Assembly (NCBI GenBank): GCA_050331455.1
Contig: JBHJGV010000078.1
Location: forward strand, 1 to 21,089
DNA length: 21,089 nucleotides
Direction of reading: 5' to 3'
From: CAYUYV01 sp050331455
GTDB lineage: Bacteria > Pseudomonadota > Alphaproteobacteria > JAJFIK01
This document shows positions 6,879-14,629 of this stretch, piece after piece (within the stretch, counting starts at the first letter, position 1; each line of letters starts with the position of its first letter). The translations under genes were made by a program, and so were the position numbers. The notes beneath the pieces are model-generated. The model did no database searches. It had not been told where the DNA came from and saw nothing but the letters and a program-made list of their open reading frames with translations.

Positions 6879-9800
6879 AAAAGGAATGGCGCCTCAAATC
6901 CAGAAAGCGCGGCTCCGGGGATGGCGTAAAAGGGCGCGAACCGCGCGTTCGCCTCACGCCGCCGAACGAACAGTCTTCCCTTCGCTCCGATGGGCTTGGC
7001 CCAGCGCGTGGGCCCGAAAAGCCCCGTTTCAAGACGCCCGGACTGCGCGAACCCCTGGCCCTGCCCTCCGGAAACGAGAAACCCCGCTTCGAAACCAAGG
7101 GCAGCGCCTACGGGTTCAACCGGCTGAGCGGCGCCAGGAGCGCGTCCGAACCCGAGACGCCCGACCGTCCGCCTCCTGCGGAACCGTCCAAACCGGCCAA
7201 GGCCCCAGTCAGGGGCGCAGTCAAGGCCGACGACGCCCCGACGAAACAGCCCACCCCGCCTCGGGCCCGGACGGTCGATGTGCCGACCCGGTCCCAACCG
7301 GAGCCGGAAGCGGGGGCATCGCAGGCCGCCTCCTCCGCCGGTGGGCCGCTCACGAAACTGAAACGCCGGCGGCGTAAGGATCAAGACGCCGATGCATCGC
7401 CGGGTCCGGAGACGCCATCCGCCGCGGAACCGGCGGCCCCGCCACCCATGATAGATGTCCCGGCGGAGGAAAACACGCCGACCGAGGACACCGCCACGAT
7501 ATCGGTCCCGCCGACAGCGGAACGCAAAACCTGGCGCTTGGGCGGGAACCCGGCCCGCGACCGCACGCCCCGTGAACCGTCGCAGGATGGGGACACTGTC
7601 AGTACCCCACGCAAACCGTCCCTGTTCCGAGCCGAGGAAGAAGGTGGGGGCGCAAACACCGGACCGCTGCGCCGGCCCTCCAGCGACTCCGGTGCGCGGC
7701 CGGTATTCCGCATCCGCCACACCCGAACCGAAACGAGCGACCGGAACAGCCGATCGGGCGGCTCGCAGACATCGGCTCCGGATGACACGGCAGCGGCGGC
7801 CGGGCCGACCACCGAACGGCTGTCCTCGGATGACACGGACAAAGCCGCGGAGAGTTCACCGGCACAGGATCGTGCATCTTCGGATCCGGCGTCCGCGGGA
7901 TCATCTGGGTCGGGGCGCACCATCGCCAGTCCCAGGGGACCGGCCCTGCGAGTCAATATTCCGGGGCCCGCCTCTGGGGATGTCCGCAAACCCGTGACCC
8001 AAACGCCGGCCTCGGCCCGGACGAATGCATCTGTACGGGCACCCGCGCCGGACGCGCGTGCTGTCCCGTCCGCACCGAGAGGTCCGTCCATCAAGCCGCC
8101 GCCCGTGGCATCGCCCGCGTCGCCGCCCCCGGCTCCACCGCGTGACGAAGAACCGGCGTCCCCGGCCGCCCGGAATGTGCCGCCGCCTGATGAAATGCCC
8201 ACGCCCCGCGCGGGCGGAAAACGGCCCGTGCCGGCCGACCAGGACCAAGACCGTCCGCCCCCCTTTGCCGCCCGGGCTCCGCTTCGCGACAAGGCTCGCC
8301 CGTCAGCGCCCGGCCTCAATCTGCGGCTGCGGGAGGCGGGGCCGGAGCCGGCGGACCAGTTCTTCACGGCGCTCCAGCGCTCGCGGCAGACACCGCCGAC
8401 CCGTCCGGACCAGGACGATGACGGAGCCCTGAACGCGCCGGGCCCGACGCGCGATGACGGTGCGGCGTCCGGCGAGACGTCGCCTCAATCCACCATGGCT
8501 GAAGACGATCCGGCGGACTGGCCCGAGGACTCGCCCGAGGACTGGCAGGCTGCGGCGCGTTCGCGTATGCGATACGCCCGGGGCACCAGACCCTTTGGCA
8601 TGCGCCAAGCCGAAGCCGACGACCCCGCGGCCGACGGCACCGATCTCGACGACATCGAGCCGGAGCCGGAGCGGGATGCGGATCGGCTCCTCGCGTTCCA
8701 GCGGACCCGCGGCCGCGAGGCCCTTGAGGACACTGCCGGCCATCCCGAGACGGAGGATGCCGATCTGGAGCCGGTGATCCATACGCCGGAAGAACCTGAT
8801 CTTGAGCGTGATGAGCCAAGCGATGAGCCCGGACCTTCGGTGTTGTCACCGGGTGATGACGACGCAGATGTGACGGACGACGAGGCGAAGGAAAACGCGC
8901 CAGCCGAAACGATTTCCGAAAATCTTGATCCGGATGAATGGGTCGAAGCCGGCCCGGTTCAAGAAAACGACGAAGAAATCCTCCCCGAAACGGATGACGT
9001 CGAGGCCGGGGCGGACGAGGCTGTCACCGGGCAAGAGGAGGCCGGCGGCGCCGAAGGGACGGACCCAGCGCACGCTCCAGCAGACGCGCCGGCTGGTGAG
9101 GCCACGGCGCTCGGAGGGACCAGTGCGCAAACCGTTATCGAGGATGGTGAGCGCCGGGACGGGCAAGACAGGCCCGAACCGGATCGGGAACCGGACGCGG
9201 TCGAGGCAGAGGTCCCGGCCGAGCCGGAAGATCCCGCCGAGCCCGAGACCGTAGCCAAGTCGGACGACCTCGCCGAGCCGGAAGACGGGACCGCGTCCGA
9301 AGATCGGGCGGAGCCCTCGACCGTGGGGCATGAGCCGGCTCCGACGGAGGATGAGCCGGCCGAAACGGACCAAGGGCCCACAAAGGGCGGCTTTTTCCGC
9401 AGACCGTCCTGGTTGTTTGGAACGCGGCGGCAAAAATCCGCCCGGCCCGAGGAGCCGGTTGCGGATGCACCGGCCGAAGAGACAACCGCCGGCGAAACCG
9501 ATGAGCCCGGTGCGGACGAGGATGCCCCGGCACCCGAGACGTCGGCCGACAACCGACAGACCGGCGACGCCGAGCCCGACAAAACGCCGACCGAGGGCAG
9601 CAGCGACGGCGAGGCCACCGATCCGGCTAAGGACGATGCCGAGGAACCCGGCGATACAGTGCACGACCCGTCGGAGCCGGTTTCGGCAGACCCGGAAATC
9701 ATCCGGACACCCATCGACCCCTATCTTTCCGCCGCCCTTGAATCGGCCGGCGTCGATCATTACGAGATGTCTCTCCCCGAAGGACGGCCGGAAACGTCGG

Positions 9801-12800
9801 GACAGAAACTGCGGCGCTTTTCCGGCCAGGCGGCCACCCTGTTGCGCCGGCGTCAGGCCAAGCCGAAACGTCCCGACACGCCGGACCTGGCAGAGGACGG
9901 GCTGACAGCCCAGCACCGCCCGGAGGACCTGGAAGGCACGACCTGGAGTAAGAGCGCTCTGGCGGAAATGCCGGCCGCCTTTTTTGAGCCCATCAACCGC
10001 AAGGGTGAAGAGGACGGCGATCCGTCTCCGGAGGAAACCCGATCGGCCAAGGCACAGACCGGCGACGACGCAACGAGCGCCGGGGACGCGGAAGCGACCG
10101 CGCCCGCGGATGCAGCCTCGAAGAACGCCGAACCGGCCCAGGCCGGTACCGCCGGCACCGACCCGGTCCGCCATGGCGAAACCGACAATGACACCTTTGA
10201 AGAAGAGACCCTGGCCGCCCCGGTTGCGCCCGGCGAGTCCGAACTGTTTGCCGACGCGGACGCCCCCGCGCTTTCGCTTGCCGGGACAAGCCTCGATCCG
10301 AACGAGACGGCCCCCAAGGATGCCAACGCCAACGCCGACGGCGCGGTGCCGGACCTGACCCCGGAGGAGGATCACGAGGACACGGGCCCCTTCGCCACCC
10401 TCGCCCCGGAAGAGGATGGCGGCGCCGACAACGATCCTGAAACAGGCCGGACGGAACCGGGCGCCGCACTGGCCCCAGAGCAGTTGAACCCAGAGCAGCT
10501 GAATCCAGAGTTGCTGAACAGCGCACTGCTGGAGAATGGGGCCACCAGCGATCCGTCTGCAGATGCCGAACGGGACGAGACCCGACCCGATGATCTCACC
10601 GGGGATATCGAAGCCCGACCCGGTGAGATCACCGGGGACATCGAAGAACGTTCCGACGCCGATGCACCCCTGGCGCATGACTTCGCCGACGCCGGCTCTG
10701 AAAGCGCACCGGACATCGACAAGGACGCACCGGACGGTTTGACCGCCGGCGACGATCCTGGGGCCATGTCCCCGCCCCTGGTCCTTGAGGATCGGCACAA
10801 CGAAATCGAGGCGGACGAAACAGACCCCGATTATCCGCGAGCCACGGATGTTTCCGAGCCATCCGATCTGAGCGACGACGACGCGGGATGGCCGGGCGAA
10901 TATGATGGTCCACCGGATGCGGCGATGGCTGCTGCGGCCCAGGCGGACACGGACGAGACCCGGGATGAGAACGGTCCCGACGGGGATGCTTCTCAGGACC
11001 ACACTGCTGAGCCCGGGGACGACCATGCCGATGCGGACCAGACCGAACCGGGTCAGGAAACGGCGCATGCCGACACTGGCGAGCCCTATCACGGTCTTCT
11101 TCCGGCCGCGTCCCGGGCCCTGGCGGCGGAAGCCTCCGTCGCCCGCGTCGAGGAGGCATGGCGGCGTGAGCGGGCCCGCCGGGACAGCGGCGCCGAAGAG
11201 GCCGACGACTCCGACGCAATCGCAGGTCAAGGCACCGCGTTCCCTTCCGATGCCGCGACGGCCCATGGCGCGATGTGGCGGGACACGCCCGGCATGGCAC
11301 CGGTCAACACCGCCGCGCTGAATTCGGCAACCCTGGCGCCGGCCGCCCGCAGCGCAGTGCCCGAGCCCCGGGTCCGGCGGCCTTCGCTGGTGGAGATGAC
11401 CTGGCTCCAGACCACGGCGATCCTGATCGGCACACTGACCATCATGCGCCTGTTCGTCATCTGGGTCAGCGACACCAATCTGGTGCCGGACGAAGCCCAG
11501 TACTGGTCCTGGGCCCAGGACTTCGCCTTCGGCTATTTCTCCAAGCCGCCGCTCCTGCCCTGGATCATTGCCGGCACGACCGGCGTGTGCGGTGATACCG
11601 AGGCCTGTGTGCGCACGGCCGCGCCGCTGCTCTATGCGGGCACCGCCTTCGCGCTGTTTTTCCTCTCCCGGGCCATGGTGAATGCCCGCACGGGCTTCCT
11701 GGTCGCGGCGACCTTTGCCACGCTGCCGGGGGTCTGGTTTTCGTCAATGATTGTGACAACCGACGTACCGCTGCTGTTCTTCTGGGCGGTCGCACTGCTG
11801 GCCCTCTGGCAGACTGTCAGTAAGGGGAGTACGGGCTGGGCCCTGCTCCTCGGGTTTGCCATCGGCCTTGGCCTTCTCGCCAAATACGCCATGGTCTATT
11901 TCGTCGGCGGCCTCTTTCTGCTGACCCTGTTCGACCGGGCCACCCGGCGGATATTTTGGCCCTGGCGGGGCCTGCTCGCCCTGGTCGTCGCCGGCGTCAT
12001 CATCGCGCCCCATATCCTGTGGAATGTGGAAAACGGCTTTGCGACCGTGGAGCACACGGCGGCCAATGCCAATTGGTCCGGCGACCTGTTCAATCCGGAC
12101 CGGTTCGGAAAATTCTTCGTGGACCAGTTCGGCGTGTTCGGCCCGGTCCTGTTCGCCGCCCTGCTCTGGTCCTTCTTCACCCTGCGCGGGGGCTCCTCCC
12201 TGGGCGAACCCGCCCGCTTCAACGGCGCGCCGGCCATCGACCGTTCCGCCCTCGATGCTGGGGCAGGCGCACCGGTCGAGATGGGCTCGGGCGAGCGGGC
12301 GCACCTGGTGCCGTTCCTTTTGTGCTTCACCCTGCCGCCGCTCCTGATTGTCGGTGCGCAGGCTTTCATTTCCCGGGCCCATGCCAATTGGGCGGCCACG
12401 GCCTATGTCGCGGCGACGGTTCTGGTGGTGGCCTGGCTCTCCCAAACCCGGCGGCGCTGGCTCTTGGCCGTGTCTTTCCTCCTGCATATCATCGGCGGCG
12501 TCGTGTTCTCGACCATGATGCTGTCGCCGGACCTCGTAGATCGTCTGGGACGCGCCAATGATTTCAAACGCATGCGCGGCTGGAACGAGATCGGTGCCGA
12601 GGTGCGTTGGCGCGCCCTCGCCGGCCAGGGTGACCGGCGCTTCACGGCCGTGCTGATGGACGACCGCAAGGCGTTCGCCGAGATGACCTATTATTATCAG
12701 CGGCCCAACGCTCCGCTGACCATGTGGGATGCGGACGGAGTGCCCCAGGACCATTATGAACTGAACAATCCGCTCACTCCTGATCTGGCGGACTTCGTGC

Positions 12801-13003
12801 TTTTCGTGACGCGCAAGGCAGACCCGCGCGATGTCCTCGACCGGTTCGAGACCTCCACACCGGTCGCATCCCTCACCTCTGATCTGGGCAACGGGCGCAC
12901 CCGGACGTTCCATTTCTATGCCCTTGAAGGCCTGCGTCCCCCTACGGTTGAGGCCCCGTCGCAAAGCGAGGATGCATCCGGCGCGGAGGTCACCGGCCCA
13001 TGA
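6875..13003 (+). CDS. Giant fusion: about 1,500-aa acidic disordered region plus C-terminal GT-C glycosyltransferase (GT39/PMT_2 type)
   Basis: The product is 2042 aa. The ATG at 6875 overlaps the previous stop and is preceded by GGAAAGG. Residues 1 to about 1507 are low complexity, rich in Ala, Pro, Glu and Asp, with no hydrophobic helix. Basic islands interrupt the acid (KLKRRRRK near 160, FFRRPSWLFGTRR near 840, KLRRFSG to RRRQAKPKR near 980-1000), and short in-frame repeats occur near 1201-1215 and 1238-1259. Residues about 1508-2042 form a complete transferase: TM1, then VPDEAQYW (D1539/E1540, first-loop acidic motif), SKPPLLPW, many helices and a soluble C-terminal part. In the GT-C family the N-terminus is cytoplasmic, so the extension should be cytosolic. 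Family members are normally about 500-550 aa. The next PAP2 gene starts inside its stop codon. The frame is uninterrupted; the role of the extension is unknown. Confidence 0.85.
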   Translation: MKKEWRLKSRKRGSGDGVKGREPRVRLTPPNEQSSLRSDGLGPARGPEKPRFKTPGLREPLALPSGNEKPRFETKGSAYGFNRLSGARSASEPETPDRPPPAEPSKPAKAPVRGAVKADDAPTKQPTPPRARTVDVPTRSQPEPEAGASQAASSAGGPLTKLKRRRRKDQDADASPGPETPSAAEPAAPPPMIDVPAEENTPTEDTATISVPPTAERKTWRLGGNPARDRTPREPSQDGDTVSTPRKPSLFRAEEEGGGANTGPLRRPSSDSGARPVFRIRHTRTETSDRNSRSGGSQTSAPDDTAAAAGPTTERLSSDDTDKAAESSPAQDRASSDPASAGSSGSGRTIASPRGPALRVNIPGPASGDVRKPVTQTPASARTNASVRAPAPDARAVPSAPRGPSIKPPPVASPASPPPAPPRDEEPASPAARNVPPPDEMPTPRAGGKRPVPADQDQDRPPPFAARAPLRDKARPSAPGLNLRLREAGPEPADQFFTALQRSRQTPPTRPDQDDDGALNAPGPTRDDGAASGETSPQSTMAEDDPADWPEDSPEDWQAAARSRMRYARGTRPFGMRQAEADDPAADGTDLDDIEPEPERDADRLLAFQRTRGREALEDTAGHPETEDADLEPVIHTPEEPDLERDEPSDEPGPSVLSPGDDDADVTDDEAKENAPAETISENLDPDEWVEAGPVQENDEEILPETDDVEAGADEAVTGQEEAGGAEGTDPAHAPADAPAGEATALGGTSAQTVIEDGERRDGQDRPEPDREPDAVEAEVPAEPEDPAEPETVAKSDDLAEPEDGTASEDRAEPSTVGHEPAPTEDEPAETDQGPTKGGFFRRPSWLFGTRRQKSARPEEPVADAPAEETTAGETDEPGADEDAPAPETSADNRQTGDAEPDKTPTEGSSDGEATDPAKDDAEEPGDTVHDPSEPVSADPEIIRTPIDPYLSAALESAGVDHYEMSLPEGRPETSGQKLRRFSGQAATLLRRRQAKPKRPDTPDLAEDGLTAQHRPEDLEGTTWSKSALAEMPAAFFEPINRKGEEDGDPSPEETRSAKAQTGDDATSAGDAEATAPADAASKNAEPAQAGTAGTDPVRHGETDNDTFEEETLAAPVAPGESELFADADAPALSLAGTSLDPNETAPKDANANADGAVPDLTPEEDHEDTGPFATLAPEEDGGADNDPETGRTEPGAALAPEQLNPEQLNPELLNSALLENGATSDPSADAERDETRPDDLTGDIEARPGEITGDIEERSDADAPLAHDFADAGSESAPDIDKDAPDGLTAGDDPGAMSPPLVLEDRHNEIEADETDPDYPRATDVSEPSDLSDDDAGWPGEYDGPPDAAMAAAAQADTDETRDENGPDGDASQDHTAEPGDDHADADQTEPGQETAHADTGEPYHGLLPAASRALAAEASVARVEEAWRRERARRDSGAEEADDSDAIAGQGTAFPSDAATAHGAMWRDTPGMAPVNTAALNSATLAPAARSAVPEPRVRRPSLVEMTWLQTTAILIGTLTIMRLFVIWVSDTNLVPDEAQYWSWAQDFAFGYFSKPPLLPWIIAGTTGVCGDTEACVRTAAPLLYAGTAFALFFLSRAMVNARTGFLVAATFATLPGVWFSSMIVTTDVPLLFFWAVALLALWQTVSKGSTGWALLLGFAIGLGLLAKYAMVYFVGGLFLLTLFDRATRRIFWPWRGLLALVVAGVIIAPHILWNVENGFATVEHTAANANWSGDLFNPDRFGKFFVDQFGVFGPVLFAALLWSFFTLRGGSSLGEPARFNGAPAIDRSALDAGAGAPVEMGSGERAHLVPFLLCFTLPPLLIVGAQAFISRAHANWAATAYVAATVLVVAWLSQTRRRWLLAVSFLLHIIGGVVFSTMMLSPDLVDRLGRANDFKRMRGWNEIGAEVRWRALAGQGDRRFTAVLMDDRKAFAEMTYYYQRPNAPLTMWDADGVPQDHYELNNPLTPDLADFVLFVTRKADPRDVLDRFETSTPVASLTSDLGNGRTRTFHFYALEGLRPPTVEAPSQSEDASGAEVTGP
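10475..10519 (+). repeat. 15-bp tandem repeat, three copies, coding PEQLN
   Basis: CCAGAGCAGTTGAAC (10475), CCAGAGCAGCTGAAT (10490) and CCAGAGTTGCTGAAC (10505) lie head to tail, with a further diverged unit after them. In frame they encode PEQLN-PEQLN-PELLN at about residues 1201-1215 of the giant GT-C protein. The changes are at synonymous or conservative positions, so the frame is kept. Confidence 0.85.
10586..10651 (+). repeat. 33-bp tandem duplication coding an LTGDIEARP-like unit
   Basis: Two units of 33 bases (10586-10618 and 10619-10651) encode PDDLTGDIEAR and PGEITGDIEER in the disordered part of the giant GT-C protein. The period is a multiple of three. The repeat suggests that the extension grows by in-frame tandem duplication. 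Confidence 0.75.
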
Positions 13004-13935
13004 CCCATCCGCAAGGAGACGATCTCGATGAGACGGCCGGCTGGATCATCGCCCTGCTGGCCGCCACGGTCGGCGCGTCGGTCCTGTTCCTGTCCCTGCC
13101 CGTTCTGGACCTGTGGGCCGCACGCCTGTTCGCCAATCCGGACGGGAACGGTTTCCCCCTGGCCCGCGCGGCCGTGCCGCTGTTCTTCAACGAGGTCATC
13201 GACACCCTTGCCATCGTTTCCGCCCTTGCCTGCCTTGGCGGCCTTGCCTGGACAGGCTTCGGCGGCGCGCGGCGCACGGTTTTCGGGCTGGGCGCCCGCG
13301 CCTTCGCGTTCCTGACGGCGAGCCTCGCCCTGGGGCCCGGGATCGTGGTCAATCTGATCCTGAAATCCGAATGGGGCCGGGCCCGGCCGCGCGACATTGC
13401 GGATTTCGGCGGCACCCAGACCTTCTCGCCGCCCCTGCTCATCGCCGACCAGTGCGAGCGGAACTGTTCCTTCGTGTCGGGGGATGCGGCGCTCGGCTTT
13501 TGCATGCTGGCGCTCGCCCTCGTGCTCCCGGCCCCGCGCCGGGCCTTCATCGTCGCGGCGATTGGCTTTGGGGTATTCATCAGCCTCATTCGAATGGTCC
13601 AGGGCGCCCATTTCCTCAGCGACGTGATCTTTGCGGGCCTTTTTGTCTGCCTGATCATCCTGGCCCTGAAGCTGCTGATCCTGGAGTGGGGCCGGCCCGT
13701 CGGCGCGGTCATGGCCCGAAGGATCATCCGACTTCGGGAGGAGGCAACCCTGGCCTGGCACATGGTGCGCCCGGTGGCCGGCGAAGCTCTCACCCGTCTT
13801 TTCCGCCCAATGGGTCTTGCCCCAGGCGGCGATCTTCAACAGTCCCGGCAGGCGGCCTTTTCACGCCTCAAGACGCAGGGGCGCGGGCGCCTCTGGCTGT
13901 TTTTTCGCTCCCGTCCGGATCATTTCGGTCTGTGA
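13000..13935 (+). CDS. PAP2 family membrane phosphatase, variant with Asp in motif 2
   Basis: The product is 311 aa. Its ATG overlaps the stop of the giant GT-C gene (ATGA, 13000-13003). Helices lie at about 13-34, 66-86, 100-121, 163-178, 182-199 and 207-230. Motif 1 is intact (K122-x6-R129-P130) and motif 3 is intact (R198-x5-H204-x3-D208). Motif 2 reads CSFVSGDA, so the usual His is D162. From memory, a SFVSG(D/E)A form occurs in some proteobacterial PAP2 proteins, so this may mark a subfamily rather than a dead enzyme; the presumed nucleophile H204 is present. A basic C-terminal tail of about 75 residues follows the last helix. It ends the GT-C/PAP2 series. Confidence 0.88.
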   Translation: MTHPQGDDLDETAGWIIALLAATVGASVLFLSLPVLDLWAARLFANPDGNGFPLARAAVPLFFNEVIDTLAIVSALACLGGLAWTGFGGARRTVFGLGARAFAFLTASLALGPGIVVNLILKSEWGRARPRDIADFGGTQTFSPPLLIADQCERNCSFVSGDAALGFCMLALALVLPAPRRAFIVAAIGFGVFISLIRMVQGAHFLSDVIFAGLFVCLIILALKLLILEWGRPVGAVMARRIIRLREEATLAWHMVRPVAGEALTRLFRPMGLAPGGDLQQSRQAAFSRLKTQGRGRLWLFFRSRPDHFGL

Positions 13936-13962
13936 TGCGCCCCGATAGGGGGCCCGCGCCAC

Positions 13963-13988
13963 AAAAAAGCCGGGCCCAGGGGCCCGGC
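13963..13988 (-). terminator. Rho-independent terminator of the minus-strand block
   Basis: On the minus strand, GCCGGGCCC-CT-GGGCCCGGC (13988-13969) forms a perfect 9-bp stem with a 2-nt loop, followed by six T (13968-13963). It begins about 30 bases after the stop of the DoxX-like gene. The hairpin could also help stop plus-strand transcripts coming from the PAP2 gene, but it has no T-run in that direction. Confidence 0.9.
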
Positions 13989-14019
13989 ATGTCCGGTGTG
14001 GCGAATGTCTTGGCGGGGC

Positions 14020-14538
14020 TCAGTTGCGATTGCCGGATCCGATCATCATCAGGATGAGGCACGCGACCCACACGCCGCAGGCCATCAGGAACAGAATGCC
14101 CAGGTCATAGCCGGCGACCGTGAAAAGCGTGTCGCCTTCGATCACCGTCGCCCCGTTGGCAATGGCTGCGATGGCATCGACGGAGGCCGCATCGGGGTAG
14201 ACCGTGCCGTCCTTGGCCACCACGCCCGACGGGGACGTGCCCAGGGCCGTGAGCAGGTGGAAGCCGATGGCGCCGGTCATGATCACGAAGCCCACAAAGG
14301 CCCCGCCCACCCGCGTGAACGGGATCAACAGCAGGACCGAAGCCAGCGCCTCGGCGCCGCCCACCCCAAAGCGCATGGTGGGTTCGAAGAATGTCAGGCC
14401 GAGCCATTCTTCGGCGGTGATGTCGATCAGCGAAAAGATCAGGATGCTTTCCGGCGCCCCGGTGAACTTGAAGAACAGGGACTGCACGAAAACGAAGATG
14501 ACGAATAGCGCCAGGATCCAAGACATGATTCTGAGCAT
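14020..14538 (-). CDS. DoxX-like small integral membrane protein
   Basis: The product is 172 aa from the ATG at 14536-14538, with GGGAGG about 9 bases upstream; an in-frame ATG at 14574 would add 12 residues. Four helices are visible (about 4-25, 55-75, 80-100 and 140-162). The start of the protein (FVQSLFFKFTGAPES, about 17-31) resembles DoxX/DoxX-like proteins. A polar loop of about 30 residues, probably extracytoplasmic, lies between helices 3 and 4. The function of such proteins is largely unknown; some are tied to thiol or redox handling. It is the last gene of the minus-strand block and directly precedes the terminator. The family call is moderate, the membrane-protein call strong. Confidence 0.7.
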   Translation of the reverse strand: MLRIMSWILALFVIFVFVQSLFFKFTGAPESILIFSLIDITAEEWLGLTFFEPTMRFGVGGAEALASVLLLIPFTRVGGAFVGFVIMTGAIGFHLLTALGTSPSGVVAKDGTVYPDAASVDAIAAIANGATVIEGDTLFTVAGYDLGILFLMACGVWVACLILMMIGSGNRN

Positions 14539-14629
14539 GGCCTTTGGCCTCCCATTTCGGGCTGACATGCCCACCCCAGACCCCTATGGCCGCTGGCCGC
14601 ATGCCGCACTCGCAAGACTTATTAAGGAT

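Noticed and set aside
8846..11266. 806-codon open frame on the minus strand opposite the giant GT-C gene
   Set aside because: High-GC coding DNA with strong third-position bias leaves long antisense frames. The product is Gly/Arg/Val-rich without domains, while the plus frame runs unbroken into a recognisable transferase.
11744..12964. 406-codon minus-strand frame opposite the GT-C domain of the giant protein
   Set aside because: It is antisense to conserved transmembrane and catalytic segments and has no family features.
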